DNA of 64,000 nt from Stratiolaelaps scimitus (lineage: Eukaryota > Arthropoda > Arachnida > Mesostigmata > Laelapidae). Below, in pieces: positions 31,238 through 43,930 of the stretch (positions are counted from its first letter, which is position 1; each line of letters opens with the position of its first letter). The stretch lies in the NCBI GenBank assembly GCA_019614645.1, contig JABWDB010000001.1:3844001-3908000 (forward strand), written 5' to 3'. The position numbers were made by a program, and so were the translations under genes. A model generated the notes under the pieces. That model was not told the DNA's origin and did not search any database. It worked only from the letters and a program-made list of their open reading frames with translations.

Positions 31238-34200
31238 CAGACAAAACTGAAGACAACGACGAGAAAGAAGTACAAATACATTAGCCCATCCCCGAGCCAG
31301 TGTCTCTTACTCCCCACAAGGAACAGAGAGAGAGAGAGAGAGAGCGCCAGACCCCAACAAACGGTGGTCGTGGCCGAACGGGGCCGTCAGCTCGGCCTCA
31401 CGGCTACCCACGATATGTATGTATCCGCTGGTAGAGCAGTGCGAAACGCTGCCTCGCCTGCAGCCTCTCCGACTGCAAAGACAAGATCGGCAGGCAACGG
31501 ATGTCTCGATGTCGGATTAGTGAGTGTGGGTGGGTGGGGATTGATGCTGACGAGTGCCGTGGTGTTGATTAGAAGCGCGACAGGGAAATGAGTGAACATA
31601 GATAACGCACTACGACTTAACAGGAATTATCTTGCTAAACGTTTCTTCGATACAGAAGTGACGCTTCGATGAGGTGAACAGCTCTTCGCGGCAGGTCCGC
31701 CCTATGCGTATGCAAATGAATGATGAATAGCTTGAACATATTATTGTTCAATGTTAACGGGAGTGCTCAGCCTGTTCGTCATTCATTTATGCAATTATCT
31801 AACAATACGCCTAGCTCGCTCTTAACACAGTACGAAAAGTCATTAGCAGGGTCTTTTTTTTAAGAGCTCAGACAGTCGTGGTACGTGTAACAGTATTAGC
31901 AATAACTGTAGAATAAAGAAAATGACATTTGTCTTAAAATTCGCACTAGCGACTGCGTGAAAACCACAAATCAATGCGATGAACGAACCAGCGTCATTCA
32001 TAACCGTGACGGTACTTACATGAGAAACGCTCTCTGACTAAGAAGGAACGTATTGGAAAATGAGGTCTATTTTACGCCACTGTTGACGAACGAAACATAA
32101 TGAAATCAAGGCGAAAAAAGTGCTTGCTTCATATTCTGGTGTGTGCCCCCGCCCCCCCAGTCCCGGACGTCCGCGGCAAGGCGACCAAACGCCAAATGGG
32201 CCAAGCTTTGCCTGCGGCCTTCAGATACCGCAAATCTGAACGGCCAATGTGGGGATACACTGTGCGACGATCCCCTCTTCGTCAAACCCATATTCGACCT
32301 CTATGTGAGAGTAAAGGCAAGCCACCGACCGAAGCAAGAAACATCACTCACGATTGTCGCCAACGAATGTCGATAGACGTTGAGCTGCTCTTGCTGCCGC
32401 TACCACCATTGTAGCCAGATTTCTCTCCCGGCAAAGGACCGTTCAAATTCAATGGGTCAGTAAGTTGACAATTCGACGTAGCCCGCCAATGAGCGAGTAT
32501 TCTCGCAGTGTATGTCACGCACGAGAGATGACGAACAGCAACTTAAATGATCCAGAAGCCTCTGCTATTTATGCCGTTGTACTATCGCAGCAAGGAACAA
32601 CTGCGGATAAAGGCTGCAATAAATGGGCCAAGTATTGCTCATTTAGTTCGAAAGTGGCCATTGGCATTTGCTGACGATTTGGATTTTTCTTTGTTGTTGT
32701 TGTTGTTGTTGTTGTCCATGGAGAGGCGCTCTGTAGGAACATCACCGATCCACTACCCGAAGTGTAACGAGAAATGGTGACGCGGCAATATTCTTGTCAC
32801 ACTATAAATAAAGCGTGTTTCATTGATTTGACCTCGAATCGATCAGTACACACGACCCTAACACTGTCATAATGATCCGTACAACACACAGGAAACGTCG
32901 TTGCCGAACAGCCAGTTCGAGTGGCACACCAGATCGATGGTCACCCGATGCAGCATGTGGCCTGCCCTCAGATTAAATCTTTTTTTGCGCCAGTACCTCG
33001 TCGTATCATCCCATTGTAGATATCGAGTTCGCATAACTTCTGATGGGCACACAAGCATCGAAGTCAGCGCGAATTTACATAATGGATCTTAAAAGCAGGA
33101 GGGGGCCGTTTGTATTCACCCCCGACCCCCCCCCCCCAACAGCCCCCCATTCGCCAGCTTGAGCCCATGCGTTCGCGGCTGTGTTGGAAAAAAAACTCTA
33201 CATTATGCCGCTCGATGTCATCTGGGGCATATCAACGGTCGCTGTTCGTTGTTTACAATATTTGGCTTTCTCGCTCAATGTCCACATGTTCGAATGTCCA
33301 CTAGGCGTGTTTCGGTTCGTTGTTCGCGGAACACAGCCGAGTCGAGGCTTTTCCAATTTCCATTGTATTAGAAATGCTCCTCACTTAACCCCACTATAGT
33401 ATAGTAGAAGGACGCGAAGGGCCAAGTTCGGCAATCGGACAAATGGGGAGCAACGCGAAATGGAAAGAAATGAAGGAAAGAGAGAGGGGAGAGAGAGAGA
33501 GGAACGGCCAACGTCGGAGAACGATTAGAGTTAAGTTGGGTGGAAACACACTGTATTCGACGACAATGTACATCAGGTGACCGCTTTCTCCTTAGGGCCT
33601 TATGTGTACCGTACTGTAAATGTAATATACTTTTAATACCTCTTAATAGTAATGGTTTTAGATGAATACACCTCAACTGCACATCTTCCCTCTCTCTGTA
33701 TCGTTGCATCGAAGAACGATCCTCCCAAATGTTGTACAACGTAGCCGCTTTGTACATCTATTGTATTTAATTGTTACGGCTTTTATTTCCGAATGTTCAG
33801 CTGGAGGCTGGGCGAAGGAGCTGAGCAAGGGGATAGCGGCCAATTAATAATACCTTGATTTATGCCAATTTATTACGCGACGAGCTTCGGCTGGCGGCGA
33901 ACGATTGTGTCGACACTTTGCGAACAGTAATCAGGCAGTGAACGCTACCCACGCTGCGTCCTCTACGTGACTGCTTGCAGGACGCACCGCGAGCTCCAAC
34001 AGTATCCTGCAGCATTGGAACGCTTCGTACCATCACACTTCATGTGTTGCCTTCATCAGCTGGATACGCAACATGGACATAGGTGCCTTTAGGCCCTCCG
34101 TGCCGAATCGTGTCTTGTTGGGCTCACCTCGACGGTGTCTTCTATGAGATCGAAAGAGATGCTGTAGCACAAACTAGGATTTGAAGTTCGTCCCGCCATT

Positions 34201-35214
34201 GCGAACTCTTCTCTGCAGAAACCTGTGCATACTATACATTTCCTAACCGTCGGCAACAGCCACCTCGGCAGGCCAAAGGTGGCGAATGCGACCCAAGGCC
34301 CTTTGCGATTCCGTTTATATATATATATATATATAAACATGGCGAAATTTCTCGTCACGACCCATTACTTGTCTGCAGGATCTTCGAATCATTTCGAACG
34401 CTAAATTACCCATAATATCATAGTACGCAGAGCCTGTTCGAGAACTCATTGTTTTTTTGTGCTTTTTTCTTCGAGTACATCTTGTTCTTACTCTCTTACA
34501 CTGTTTTATTTTTTATTTGTAGCCACATAAAACTATTCAACGAACGAGGGAGAACACTACTAACCAACAATTCAAATGGACTACAACAATTATCGCTGCT
34601 CTCAGCTTCAGCTAATAAAACTGTCTCCTCGATCTATAATCTCCGCCGTTAGTACATTAGTTACTTAGACCTTCACACCTGTGTAAGCTCGTTCTCTATT
34701 TCTTCAGCAGACTGTCGAAGCGTTACAGTTACAATTTAGCCCGTACACTGTGCGCATTTGAACGTCGCTGACATAGTGATTATCACCATAGTAGCAGTAG
34801 CATAATATATTACTAAAGCAGAGGAGTGCTCTGATCGCTGCTGATGCCGTTAGCATCGTAATGGACACTTTCTCGGCCGTTGCTTGCTTGGCCATAGAGT
34901 AACTAGCAGTGGGGTAGTCTCCGCACTGTGTGACGATACCCCTGCCCCAGGGTGGCGAGGGTTTTGGCTATTGCCGGGAAAGCCGGAGCAATCGGAGATA
35001 TAAGAGAACAGAGGGGCAGCCGAAGGGCGTTGGCTATCATCTTGCCCTGAGCGTATAGACGAACCCCACGCCCGCACCCCCAAGCATCAGTACCACGGTA
35101 GCGGCATCGACAGCAGCCGCGGCGACGGCAGCGGCCACCGCCACTCAACACATCTCTCTTCGATATCTTTCCAACGATATAATCGTGTTTACCAAGCTCG
35201 GATATCTCTTCTCT

Positions 35215-35219
<5 letters not shown>

Positions 35220-35258
<39 letters not shown>
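35220..35258. repeat. (CT)n microsatellite
   Basis: About 19 units, extended on both sides by further pyrimidine-rich DNA (about 35205-35272). Confidence 0.95.
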
Positions 35259-35262
<4 letters not shown>

Positions 35263-35574
35263 TCCCCCTCATCCTTGTGCGTTTTCGCCTTTGCTCTTTC
35301 TTGCTGCCCTTCTATCCGAGAAGGCCGAAGAGGACTCCAGGATGAGGAGCTCGCAGGACCTATCGGCGATATGTATAGTAATAGGTAGTTGACGAGGTCC
35401 GCAAGCAGCCGAAGACATCTGCCACTCACGGTTCTACGTTGGCACATGAAGAGGACACGCGAGATAAAGAGTTCGAACATGAGGGAGACCCACAACGTAG
35501 AAGGCCATAGGAAAGAATACAGATAGCTGGCCAACACGTCGAAACACGCTAGCACGTTCGCATCGCAAGCGCAA

Positions 35575-35591
35575 ACGCGCGCGCGCGCGCG
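35575..35591. repeat. (CG)n alternating tract
   Basis: Eight CG dinucleotides in a row, an alternating purine-pyrimidine sequence. A shorter one lies near 23749. Confidence 0.85.
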
Positions 35592-38500
35592 CTGGCTGGC
35601 CGCCATCCGGAACACGAAGAGTGGTCAATACGGCCAGTTGACGATGGTGGAAGCAATGAAGGGTGGACGGCGATCCAAAGGATGAGACCAATGGGGTCCG
35701 CCCGCGCCAACAGTCAGTGACCGACCGATTGATTGCAGGCTTGCTCGATTCTGATTCCGGCATTACAGGGTTGGTTCAGGGTAGGCGGCAGTTCACTTTG
35801 GCCTATTGCACGGTATTGATTTCGCTCGCTGGGTGGGACAATTGACCTCGTTTGACATACGTGCGATGCTACCTCGGCTTCTGCTGACGATGATGACGGA
35901 AAATGATCGCGCGAAGGAGCGCGCGAGTGGAAATTTCTATGCGCAATACTGCTGCAGACACTCGTTATAGAGAGGGCAGCAGGAAAATGAGAATCAGAGA
36001 CAAGCGGGCAATGTATATGACGCATTGTGTACGCTCGTTCACACAGCTAAAATCAACCAGCAGTAGATTGAAAGCAGTCGAGCTTGCAACAACGACAGAT
36101 GTAGCTGCTTCTGCAGCAGCACTTGCAGCAGCTGAAGAATATATAATATACATATATACGCATCGTCTTTGGTACCTGAACACTGCTCTCTGGTCCCTTG
36201 AGTTTATGCAGCGAAGGAGGAGTGAGAGAGAGAGAGAGGGTGAGAGTGAGAGAGAGTTTCGTTGTACCAGGGAGCGCCTAACAGGATTCAGTACACACAA
36301 CATCCAGTACACATTTGGGCCGAGCAGAGACGAAGCTCAAAGAAAATGTCAATACTGCTGCTCATGTACCCTCGAAATGGCTGCGGCTCAATTCGAACGC
36401 GACTAGTAGTGATGCTAGATGGACTGGGCGTCGAGCAAAAGGGCGGAGCGAGCACCACCCGGGACGGATCGCGCACTCGGTAGCCCTGTGCAGTAGAAAT
36501 GGGGGCTGATGCCGGACGAGCCGAGGGCCTGGGATATGGGTCTGCTGTGTCGGCTGAAGTACACACTCGACTCAAAAGGGAGGCCACAGGGAACTCCTTT
36601 CTCCCGGTCAGGACGGCTGTTGGGGACCGAAAGGCATTGTAAGTGCAGTTAACATTTCTATGAATTATGCATGCCCTTCTGAGTGGCGCCGTCGCTGCGC
36701 TGAGGCTCCCATCCTCCCAACAGGGGTCACGTGGGCGAACCCCCGGCGGACGGCGGGACTTCGCAGGCCTCAATTACTTCGGGCGATCCCCCAGTCTAGT
36801 ACTATCGACCCCACGCTTTTTCAGCTCGGAATAACCCCTCCGGAGCTGCCCCTCGCGTTTCGCCGGCACGGTTTCCATACGCGGCGCGATAGGGCGTTCG
36901 CGGCTTGCCCGCGTTAGTTCCGACATCGGGTCTGATCATCGCGGGAGCACTACCACAACAACAACAGCAGCAGCAGCAGCAGCGGCTGCTGATGACGAAG
37001 TTTTTCTTGCGCTGCCAACACTCCATTACTGACTAGAATACCCACCCCGTTCTAGTAATGCTCAGTAACTGCCGCAAAGTGAAAAGATGGTGTGCTATGG
37101 CTGCCGTATGAGTTGGCAGTTCCGTGGTAATAGGTCGCGGCCACTTCCCCTCTTGTTATGTTATATCGACATAAAGCAAAAGAGCTAGTGCAGCTGTATG
37201 GTCGCCGCAGATCGGTTGAAGCATCAACAGCTGTCTTAGCACCGTTGGCTCTTGTTGCTTGCTGTCGTAGAGGGTAATATGTGGGTGTTATTTCGAGATA
37301 GTTGTGTCGGTAGCTCATGTATGAACGTGGCGCCAAAGGAATAAATGGAGAGAGTAGAACCAGAGGGAGAGGGCGGGAGCGAAATAAAGAGAATGCCAGT
37401 TGGGGACGAACGGGTTCGAGGCGTCTTCGGAGATGATCGTGTTTCGTCTCGAGTTCGCCTGCTACGCGGAGCGTTTTCGTTGGCTGTCGCTGCTTGCTAT
37501 GAAGAAAGGAGCACCACTCTATCAGCGTTTGATGGCGGGGTGGCGGTGGTGGTGGTCATCGTTGGCTGCAAAGACGAGATTCCCGAGAGGAGGGGTCAGA
37601 GGCGGCAGCGGCGCCAGTTGCGGTGGTTGTGACGGCCAGAGTGGGTGAGTGAGCGAGTGTCGTGATTGCCCACCGATGAAGTAGATTGCCTGCCTGCGTG
37701 CCTCCTTTCGATCCCAGCCGCCGCCTGCTGCTGCTGCTGCTTCTATCCAGGCCTGCTGCCCCCCCCCCCATATCCGTACCTCGCTAGCAGCCAGCCCGTC
37801 TGCCGGCTTGCCTGCTCGTCTGTGCAGGTTTGTGAACGCAAGGGCGGCCGAGCGGGATGAAGATAGGGGAAGGTTGGGGATGGGAGGTGGACAAACTTGG
37901 CAATTGTCAGGAGTGGAGACGAAAAGGGTAGAGTGCCCTCTCCGGCCGGCACCGAGGCTCTGCAGCAGCCACCACCACCGCCACCACCACCAGCCCAACT
38001 GGAGATCCAACACCAGCCGCTGCAACAGCAGCAACTACCACCACCGCTCTGGCTGGTCCGCCTGGCCTGCGGGGGTTGGGAAGCAGCGGCAGCGAGGCTA
38101 ATCGCCATAATACCTTGGAAACACCTTTGAAAGCCCTTAAAAGGCCCCGCCGGCTGGCTGGCTGGCGACCCGACCGCCGCCGGCCCCCTGTAACTCCCCT
38201 GAAGGCCTCCGCCGAACACATTAGTGTTCGCTCTGTGTACGGGATGGAGCCGCTAGCGGGGGAGGCGCGGGTCGAGCGGAGAGGAGGGAGCGGCAACGGC
38301 GGCGGCGGCGCACAAGCGGCGGGGGAACCGAAGTGGGGCCTTTGGTACGGGGGGTAACGGCAAAGGCGACGGGGGTTGTAATGCACTTATGGGAGAAGGA
38401 ACGCAGACTTGGATATGCTTTTAGTGTCGAGGGGAGGCCTGCCCTTCTCTCCCATACTCTTGGCCTGGCCGAGACGTCTCCTCTCGGTGGCCCGCGGCCC

Positions 38501-40052
38501 GCGAGACGCAAAGAGTGCGCAGCCGCTTTTAAAGCATCGGGAGCAGCCGACAAGAGCACCAGCCGTCTGCCTCCAGAAAGAAGTTGCAGCAGCAGCATGT
38601 ATATACGCACACACACACACTCTCACCCACACATACACAACACGCAGACTCACTCAGATCGTATGGACGGTGGAACGAACGATGGGCTGCTAGAGCCAAA
38701 GCAGAGAAGGATTCAAGTTCGTGTTCGTCCTCTGCCGACGGAAATAAGCCGATACGCAATGGAACGGAGAGAAAGCCCGTTTCGAATAATGCCGCGCGCT
38801 GCGCAGGCAGCTCCGAACACGGAACGTCCATACTGCGCGACGCGTATCGCGCGCACACACAAGTGATACAAGTTGCTGCGAACGAAGCACCGGCTAACGG
38901 CGAATAAACAGCTCGAAAGAAGTCGTTACGAGCAGACGACACCAAACATGATAACGTATATCCGTTTCCGCTAGCAGACTCCTCGACCGTTAGTCTCGCA
39001 TATCGGCCAGGTACAACAGAGAACGACAAGAAAGGTACGACGCTGCCGAAATTCAAGGGGACGCGTTTTTCGCCTCGCGTTTTTGAGTGAGAGAGGGGGG
39101 GTCTAGATAACGTTATGCGCTATGCTACGCCGCACGAGTTCGCCACAGGGGCTGAGTGTGGCAGGGGCAGAAGGAGGAGCAGGAAGGGGTTCAAAGATTT
39201 TGGGGGCTGTTGGGGTAGAGCAAGGAGTGGCTTGCCTTGGCGTGCCGTACGGGGGTAGCGAGGCAAGGCGAGGAGGTGATCTCGGATGCAATTCGAGTAG
39301 GAAGCGGGAAGAGACCCTCTTACCCATTGCGCCCCCCAAACCCCCACGACGCTCGCCCCCGTCTCCCGACCAATCCCTCGCTTGGCCCTCTCCTCACCGG
39401 GTCTGTCCGCTTCTTTCCCCCAGTTAGTTACCCCCCTATTCCCTTGAAGGGCCATTGCGTAAGAGGGCGGACGAGCCGGTCTGGTCTCTAAAAGCAACTT
39501 GAAAGTGCACTTAGCAAGCCCGTAGCACTGAACAGGGTAGGAATGGATGTTGGGGGTGGCTGGCATGGCGCGCGGAGAGCCGCTGAAGCTAGCTAGAAGC
39601 TGCCTAGGACGCTGGTGGGCTATCGAATCGGGGATTGCCGTCGAGGGGAGGGACGCAAGAGGCCATTGGAGATTAAATCCGAGGCAAGGCTATTCTACCT
39701 TTTCGTCGCCCCCGCCCCGCCCGAGCGACCAAGATCCCCGTCAAAACGTGTCTCTTCACTATGAACGGATACGTTCACTGTGAACCGAGAGAGAGAGAGA
39801 GAGAGAAAGAAAGATAGCGGATGAATGAATTCGAGTGAGAGGCGCTGATGGTTATCGAAACGACCATTACCGCAGACCACGCTCGCTTATTGAAGAGCCG
39901 GCTGGGGAGGTAGGGAGAAGCAATTTGGACGTGATTCTTACGTGGGCTAACGAAAGCTTACTCTCGAACTTTGAGGTAATTTACACCTGCCTATAATATT
40001 TAGACTATGCAAATATACGCGCTAGTTCCCTCGACTTCCCATAATCATCGAC

Positions 40053-40082
40053 TTTCTCTCTCTCTCTCTCTCTCTCTCTCTA
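40053..40082. repeat. (CT)n microsatellite
   Basis: About 14 units near the 5' end of the 15.4-kb LMO4-like intron. Confidence 0.95.
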
Positions 40083-41254
40083 TCGGGCGTCGTGTGAAGC
40101 ATGCGTGGCGAGCGTTTGCTTTACGCAGATAAACACCAAATTCAATTACATCGTGCCAAGACTGTTTTGTTGAACGCGCCATGGCCTGAGTGGCAGGCAT
40201 TGTTCTGTGCGATGCATATTGGCACAATCGCGTTCGTGACGCTGGTGTACGACTCCCTGCAACAGCAGCGTCGATCAGAAGTACCGGTACCGTCACACAT
40301 GCGTTGTACAACGTGAATGCCGGTTGAAGGACACATCAGACGGACCACCATCTTAGATCTGGAGGTAAGCCCGGCGGCAGGCGTCGCGTGTCTCCGCGTT
40401 CCCTGCTCAATGTCCGGATGAGCCCACTTAGTGGACTGCGAACAGCTGGCTCCTACCGGGGCCCGTTAAGCAAGTGAGGGCTACGGGACACGAGAGAGCA
40501 GGCAGCAGTATGTGCTGAGGGAAGTGTACAGGAGAGACTGCGGGGAGGAGGAGGCGACGGGGGGGGGGTCGACAAAACTAATGGCGTTTAATGTACTGCG
40601 GCCACCGGCTGGCGAAGCACTTTCACTCGGACACAGAGGAGAAGCGGTCAGCGCAGGGACTGTGGCCATGTTGTGGCCAAAGGAAGCAAATCCACCAGCC
40701 ACTAGGCAGTCTCAAGGCGTAAAAAGCAACAAACATAGTCCATTGCCACGCTTGTGTATGACCTTTCGGTTCAAATACGATGACGTCACGTTGCAACAAA
40801 TGGTTTTTTTTTCCGGGGCCTCCCTAGAAACGTACGCGGGCAACATATGCGGCGGTTGGTCTGTCAACGACAATTGTATGATTTGCATGAATACTCACTT
40901 ACCCCCCCAGGCCGTGATACGCATCGCGTGTGTAGATCCATCAAATATGCCTAGCAGACAACCTCGAAAGGGCATCTATCTATCACAGCCACCTATCGCA
41001 TCGATGGGTATGGATAGATGGCGTTGTGCCTTGCTGTGAACAGCTCGTGTGCTCCATACGATTAGGTTTGTTGGCAGGTTTCCGTCGGCAAAATGGCAAA
41101 ATCATAGGTCTACCACCGTACGTATAATGTAGGATGCGTATAAAATGGTTGTACAATCACAAGCACCGTTGATGTCCGTGTGCCCAGCGGTGTAAGCCAA
41201 CTCCGGGCGCCTCAACTCGATTCCAATGTGTGTTACGTAGAATGCAGCACTCAC

Positions 41255-41392
41255 CTGATGTAATCGTTCCGGCAGAGAATCATGTCATTTTTTAGAAAAC
41301 ACGAGCTGCCGATGTCCGCAAGGGGTGTCCCACACAGGCTGCACTTCAAGCACGAGTGATGCCAGTAGCGGTCCATCGCGTGTAGGAAGTAC
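41255..41392 (-). CDS. LMO4: LMO4-like LIM-only protein, LIM1 exon
   Basis: Encodes YFLHAMDRYWHHSCLKCSLC, then GTPLADIGSSCFLKNDMILC and RNDYI. This is most of LIM1, with ligands H-x2-C, C-x2-C and C-x2-D in order. 'AMD-YWH--CLKC--C---L-DIG-SC' followed by 'MILCRNDYIR' is the LMO4 pattern almost residue for residue. Acceptor CCTTACAG|GTACTT, donor CATCAG|GTGAGT. Length 138 nt, entering with one base needed and leaving two bases, consistent with both neighbours. Confidence 0.95.
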
Positions 41393-42282
41393 CTGTAAGG
41401 AGACGTCCAAGGTAACGTCACAATGGCGTTATTATTACGCCGTTATCATACTGCATAACAGTGAGCTGATGCTACATCTATATAATGTTACACTTGACAC
41501 AGACCGGTAATGAAATGGCCTTATTTATTGGTAATCAGCCCAGGAAACACATGGTCAGGAGATGTGCCCAAAGTCGTTCTCAGGTATCCATATCGGCTGT
41601 GAGAAGTACTCAAAAATGTGTGTTCCTGCTATTTTCGTCATTCAGCCAGTGAAATTTGAGTTGACCCGTAAATCGCCTATTTTCATGTGAATGTGAATTT
41701 ATTTATAAAAACATACGCTGGCAAGAGGATTAACTCGGATCAACGTCGGCCTGTAAATCTAATAAGCTCTCGATGTGTTTATCGATCTCTGTCGAATTCG
41801 ATACTAATAAAAAAAAACAAGGCAAACACGTGGACGACGTCACTCACTCGTATCACACCACATTATCATGAGAGCTTGCTTCTTCGCCTTCACCGCATAC
41901 TTGATTATTATTATCATCATGCGTACCCTCGGTATCGTCACATTAATATAGAATCCAGCCACTTTGTGGCAATTTATCTTATCTTAAATAGATAAAGAGA
42001 CAAAAAAGAACCACCTATGAAATGTGCAATAGTTATTCAACGAGCGACGACGATCATGATTACGATTTCATTATCTTAATTGGATTGGATCGATCGATCT
42101 GAATTCGATTGTGCTTGCGTGGCCCCCATCTATGATGGCTATTGATCGGTCCATGGGCCGAAATATAGACAGCCCCGTGTACGGTATACCCCGCTTTCAC
42201 TGAAACCGATGTGGGTCTCTGTGAGTTGTTTTCCTGCCATTACGTTTATTTGTCGATCGGTCTATCCATCTGGTTGTTTTCG

Positions 42283-42286
<4 letters not shown>

Positions 42287-42339
<53 letters not shown>
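42287..42339. repeat. (AT)n microsatellite
   Basis: About 26 units, then a short AC/AT/GT tail to about 42363. Confidence 0.95.
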
Positions 42340-42347
<8 letters not shown>

Positions 42348-43674
42348 TATATATGTGTGTGTATATCATCGAATGCAAGCTTCGCGTTTTGTCGCCCTGC
42401 TTCGCCCAACCGCTGACGGTCTCCTTCAGTCTCCAAGCCCTTTTTACTTCTACTGGATATGAAATCCTGTTTGTATAATATGCGTATTGACGTTTGTTAA
42501 TGACCCAGTGATATAATGTTCGCTGTCGGCCAACGAACACTACGCTTCTATTTTGGCTAGAAGGGTGCTGCTATCGCTTCGTTTAATGAGGAGACGAATA
42601 ACAGCCCGAGATAACGCCATGAAACGGCAGCGGCATAGGAAATATCGCTGTGCGGTGGTGGCGGCGGCGGTGTAGTGGACATTTATCAATATGAAAATCT
42701 AATTGCTGTACTGCACACGGAGATTCTAGCAGAGAGATCTGCGTAGAAGGTCTACAACGAACGAAAACGATATCAATGACAAGCTGAGTCGGAGTCAGCA
42801 GACCACCCCATTGGCCAATCTCGGGGAGAAAGTTGACCATCAGAGGGAGCGCCGATGGCACACAGTTAGGCTGCTTATATCATGCTGCTTCTGCCGTATA
42901 TTGGACAAGCGTAGAACTCGTCTAGTGCTTGCAGTGTTATGAGGGAGAGTGATATTCTGTGAGAAGAACGCAATTGTCGATACTGTTGATTAACGATAAA
43001 GCCATAAGACGACAACGATGGGCACAATGAAGATAATGATTTATTGGACCACAGCGGCCACGCAGCCGCACAGCGTCAACGATCGCTACGGCCATGGCAA
43101 GCTCGACGTAAATTTATTATCATCATAATCGACCATCGTGGTACTTTGTAAATGCATCTTGTTCATCATAGTTGATGTGTCGGATAGCTTACACCAACAG
43201 CAGTGATGTCGAGATAGTCAAGGCTGCACAGTACAGCACTGTTGTTAACCGCACGCTGCACGTTGAACTATCATAGTTGAACACTTGGAAGTAATCAGAA
43301 TGGAGTAGATACTAATATATAATATAATAATCATCAGAAAAACAACTCAGCCACGAATAAATGAATAGAAATATATAGGAAAATTGTACACGATCAATAG
43401 GAACGACGCTAAATAATAAATTAATATTGAGTAATACATGTATTTGATGGAACAGAAAGTAGACGAACTTCACTGAGACATCGTTCGATCAATACAACCC
43501 GTCGCATGAATATCCCAACGGCATAATGATAAAGCGATTATTATTATTGTTATTGTGATTATTATAATGATAATTAATTATCGTTGTCATTATAATTATT
43601 ACTATTATCATTATTATCAACATCGAACATCATACGATTTATATAAAGTCAGCGTACGTAAATGTTCGAGGCCA

Positions 43675-43930
43675 TTAACACCCCCCTGTATTTGCATCAG
43701 CTAACGCCGCATGTCGACCCATGAGGAGATCTGTTAACAGAAAAGCTCGGTTTGCTGATGAGATGTTGTTAAGAGAGGCTATTGGATGCCGACGAATGTC
43801 TGGCCCCGCCTGGCCAACCGCCTGAGCAAGGAACGGGCCCCCAGGCCAGCTGGAGGAGAACCCCGCTGCCGGTGCCGCCGGTAGCAGTCCGCTAAGGTTG
43901 TTACTTCCGGCGACCTCGGTGGCGGTGGCG
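43675..43930 (-). CDS. Possible minus-strand exon, unidentified
   Basis: After a C-rich tract ending CGCTCACCAG, a minus-strand frame reads ATATEVAGSNNLSGLLPAAP, AAGFSSSWPGGPFLAQAVGQ, AGPDIRRHPIASLNNISSAN, RAFLLTDLLMGRHAAL and ADANTGGC, then TAA. The composition is protein-like and varied, unlike the repeat-driven frames around it. It lies in the LIM1 intron of the LMO4-like gene on the same strand. It could be an alternative terminal exon or a nested gene. As an alternative last exon of the LMO4-like transcript its phase does not match: the exon at 46474 leaves two bases in CG, giving Arg with this exon's C, so the frame is possible only by that route. I recognise no family. Confidence 0.27.

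Larger units (their letters stand above)
25897..41254 (-). other. LMO4-like intron between LIM1 and LIM2 exons (15.4 kb)
   Basis: A very long, GC-rich, CpG-containing intron densely seeded with microsatellites: (AT)n 26424-26461, (CT)n 26648-26676, (CA)n 26882-26904, (CCG)n 27102-27123, (CTG)n 27330-27350, (GGC)n 27922-27945, (CAG)n 30077-30129, (GA)n 31199-31235, (CT)n 35220-35258 and 40053-40082. Many long open frames occur on both strands, often antisense to each other. None shows a domain I recognise. Alternative promoters or regulatory elements could be here, but I cannot point to one. Confidence 0.6.

Noticed and set aside
30508..31256. The longest open frames of the window: 230 codons (+) and 195 codons (-), overlapping antisense
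   Set aside because: Both run through GA/GAAA and GGA repeats that have no stops in any frame. No domain, no start context and no splice logic on either strand.
32217..32376. Plus-strand frame ending ..CDDPLFVKPIFDLYVRVKAS.. after a TTCAG
   Set aside because: Looks mildly coding-like, but the opposite strand is equally open. It matches no family and lies on the strand opposite the host gene. Not strong enough to list.
37522..38386. Several overlapping GC-rich frames with poly-Pro, poly-Gln or poly-Val/Gly
   Set aside because: Open on both strands because of CAC/CAG/GGC triplet repeats. The plus-strand Gln/Pro piece looks protein-like but has no splice sites or start that fit any gene here.
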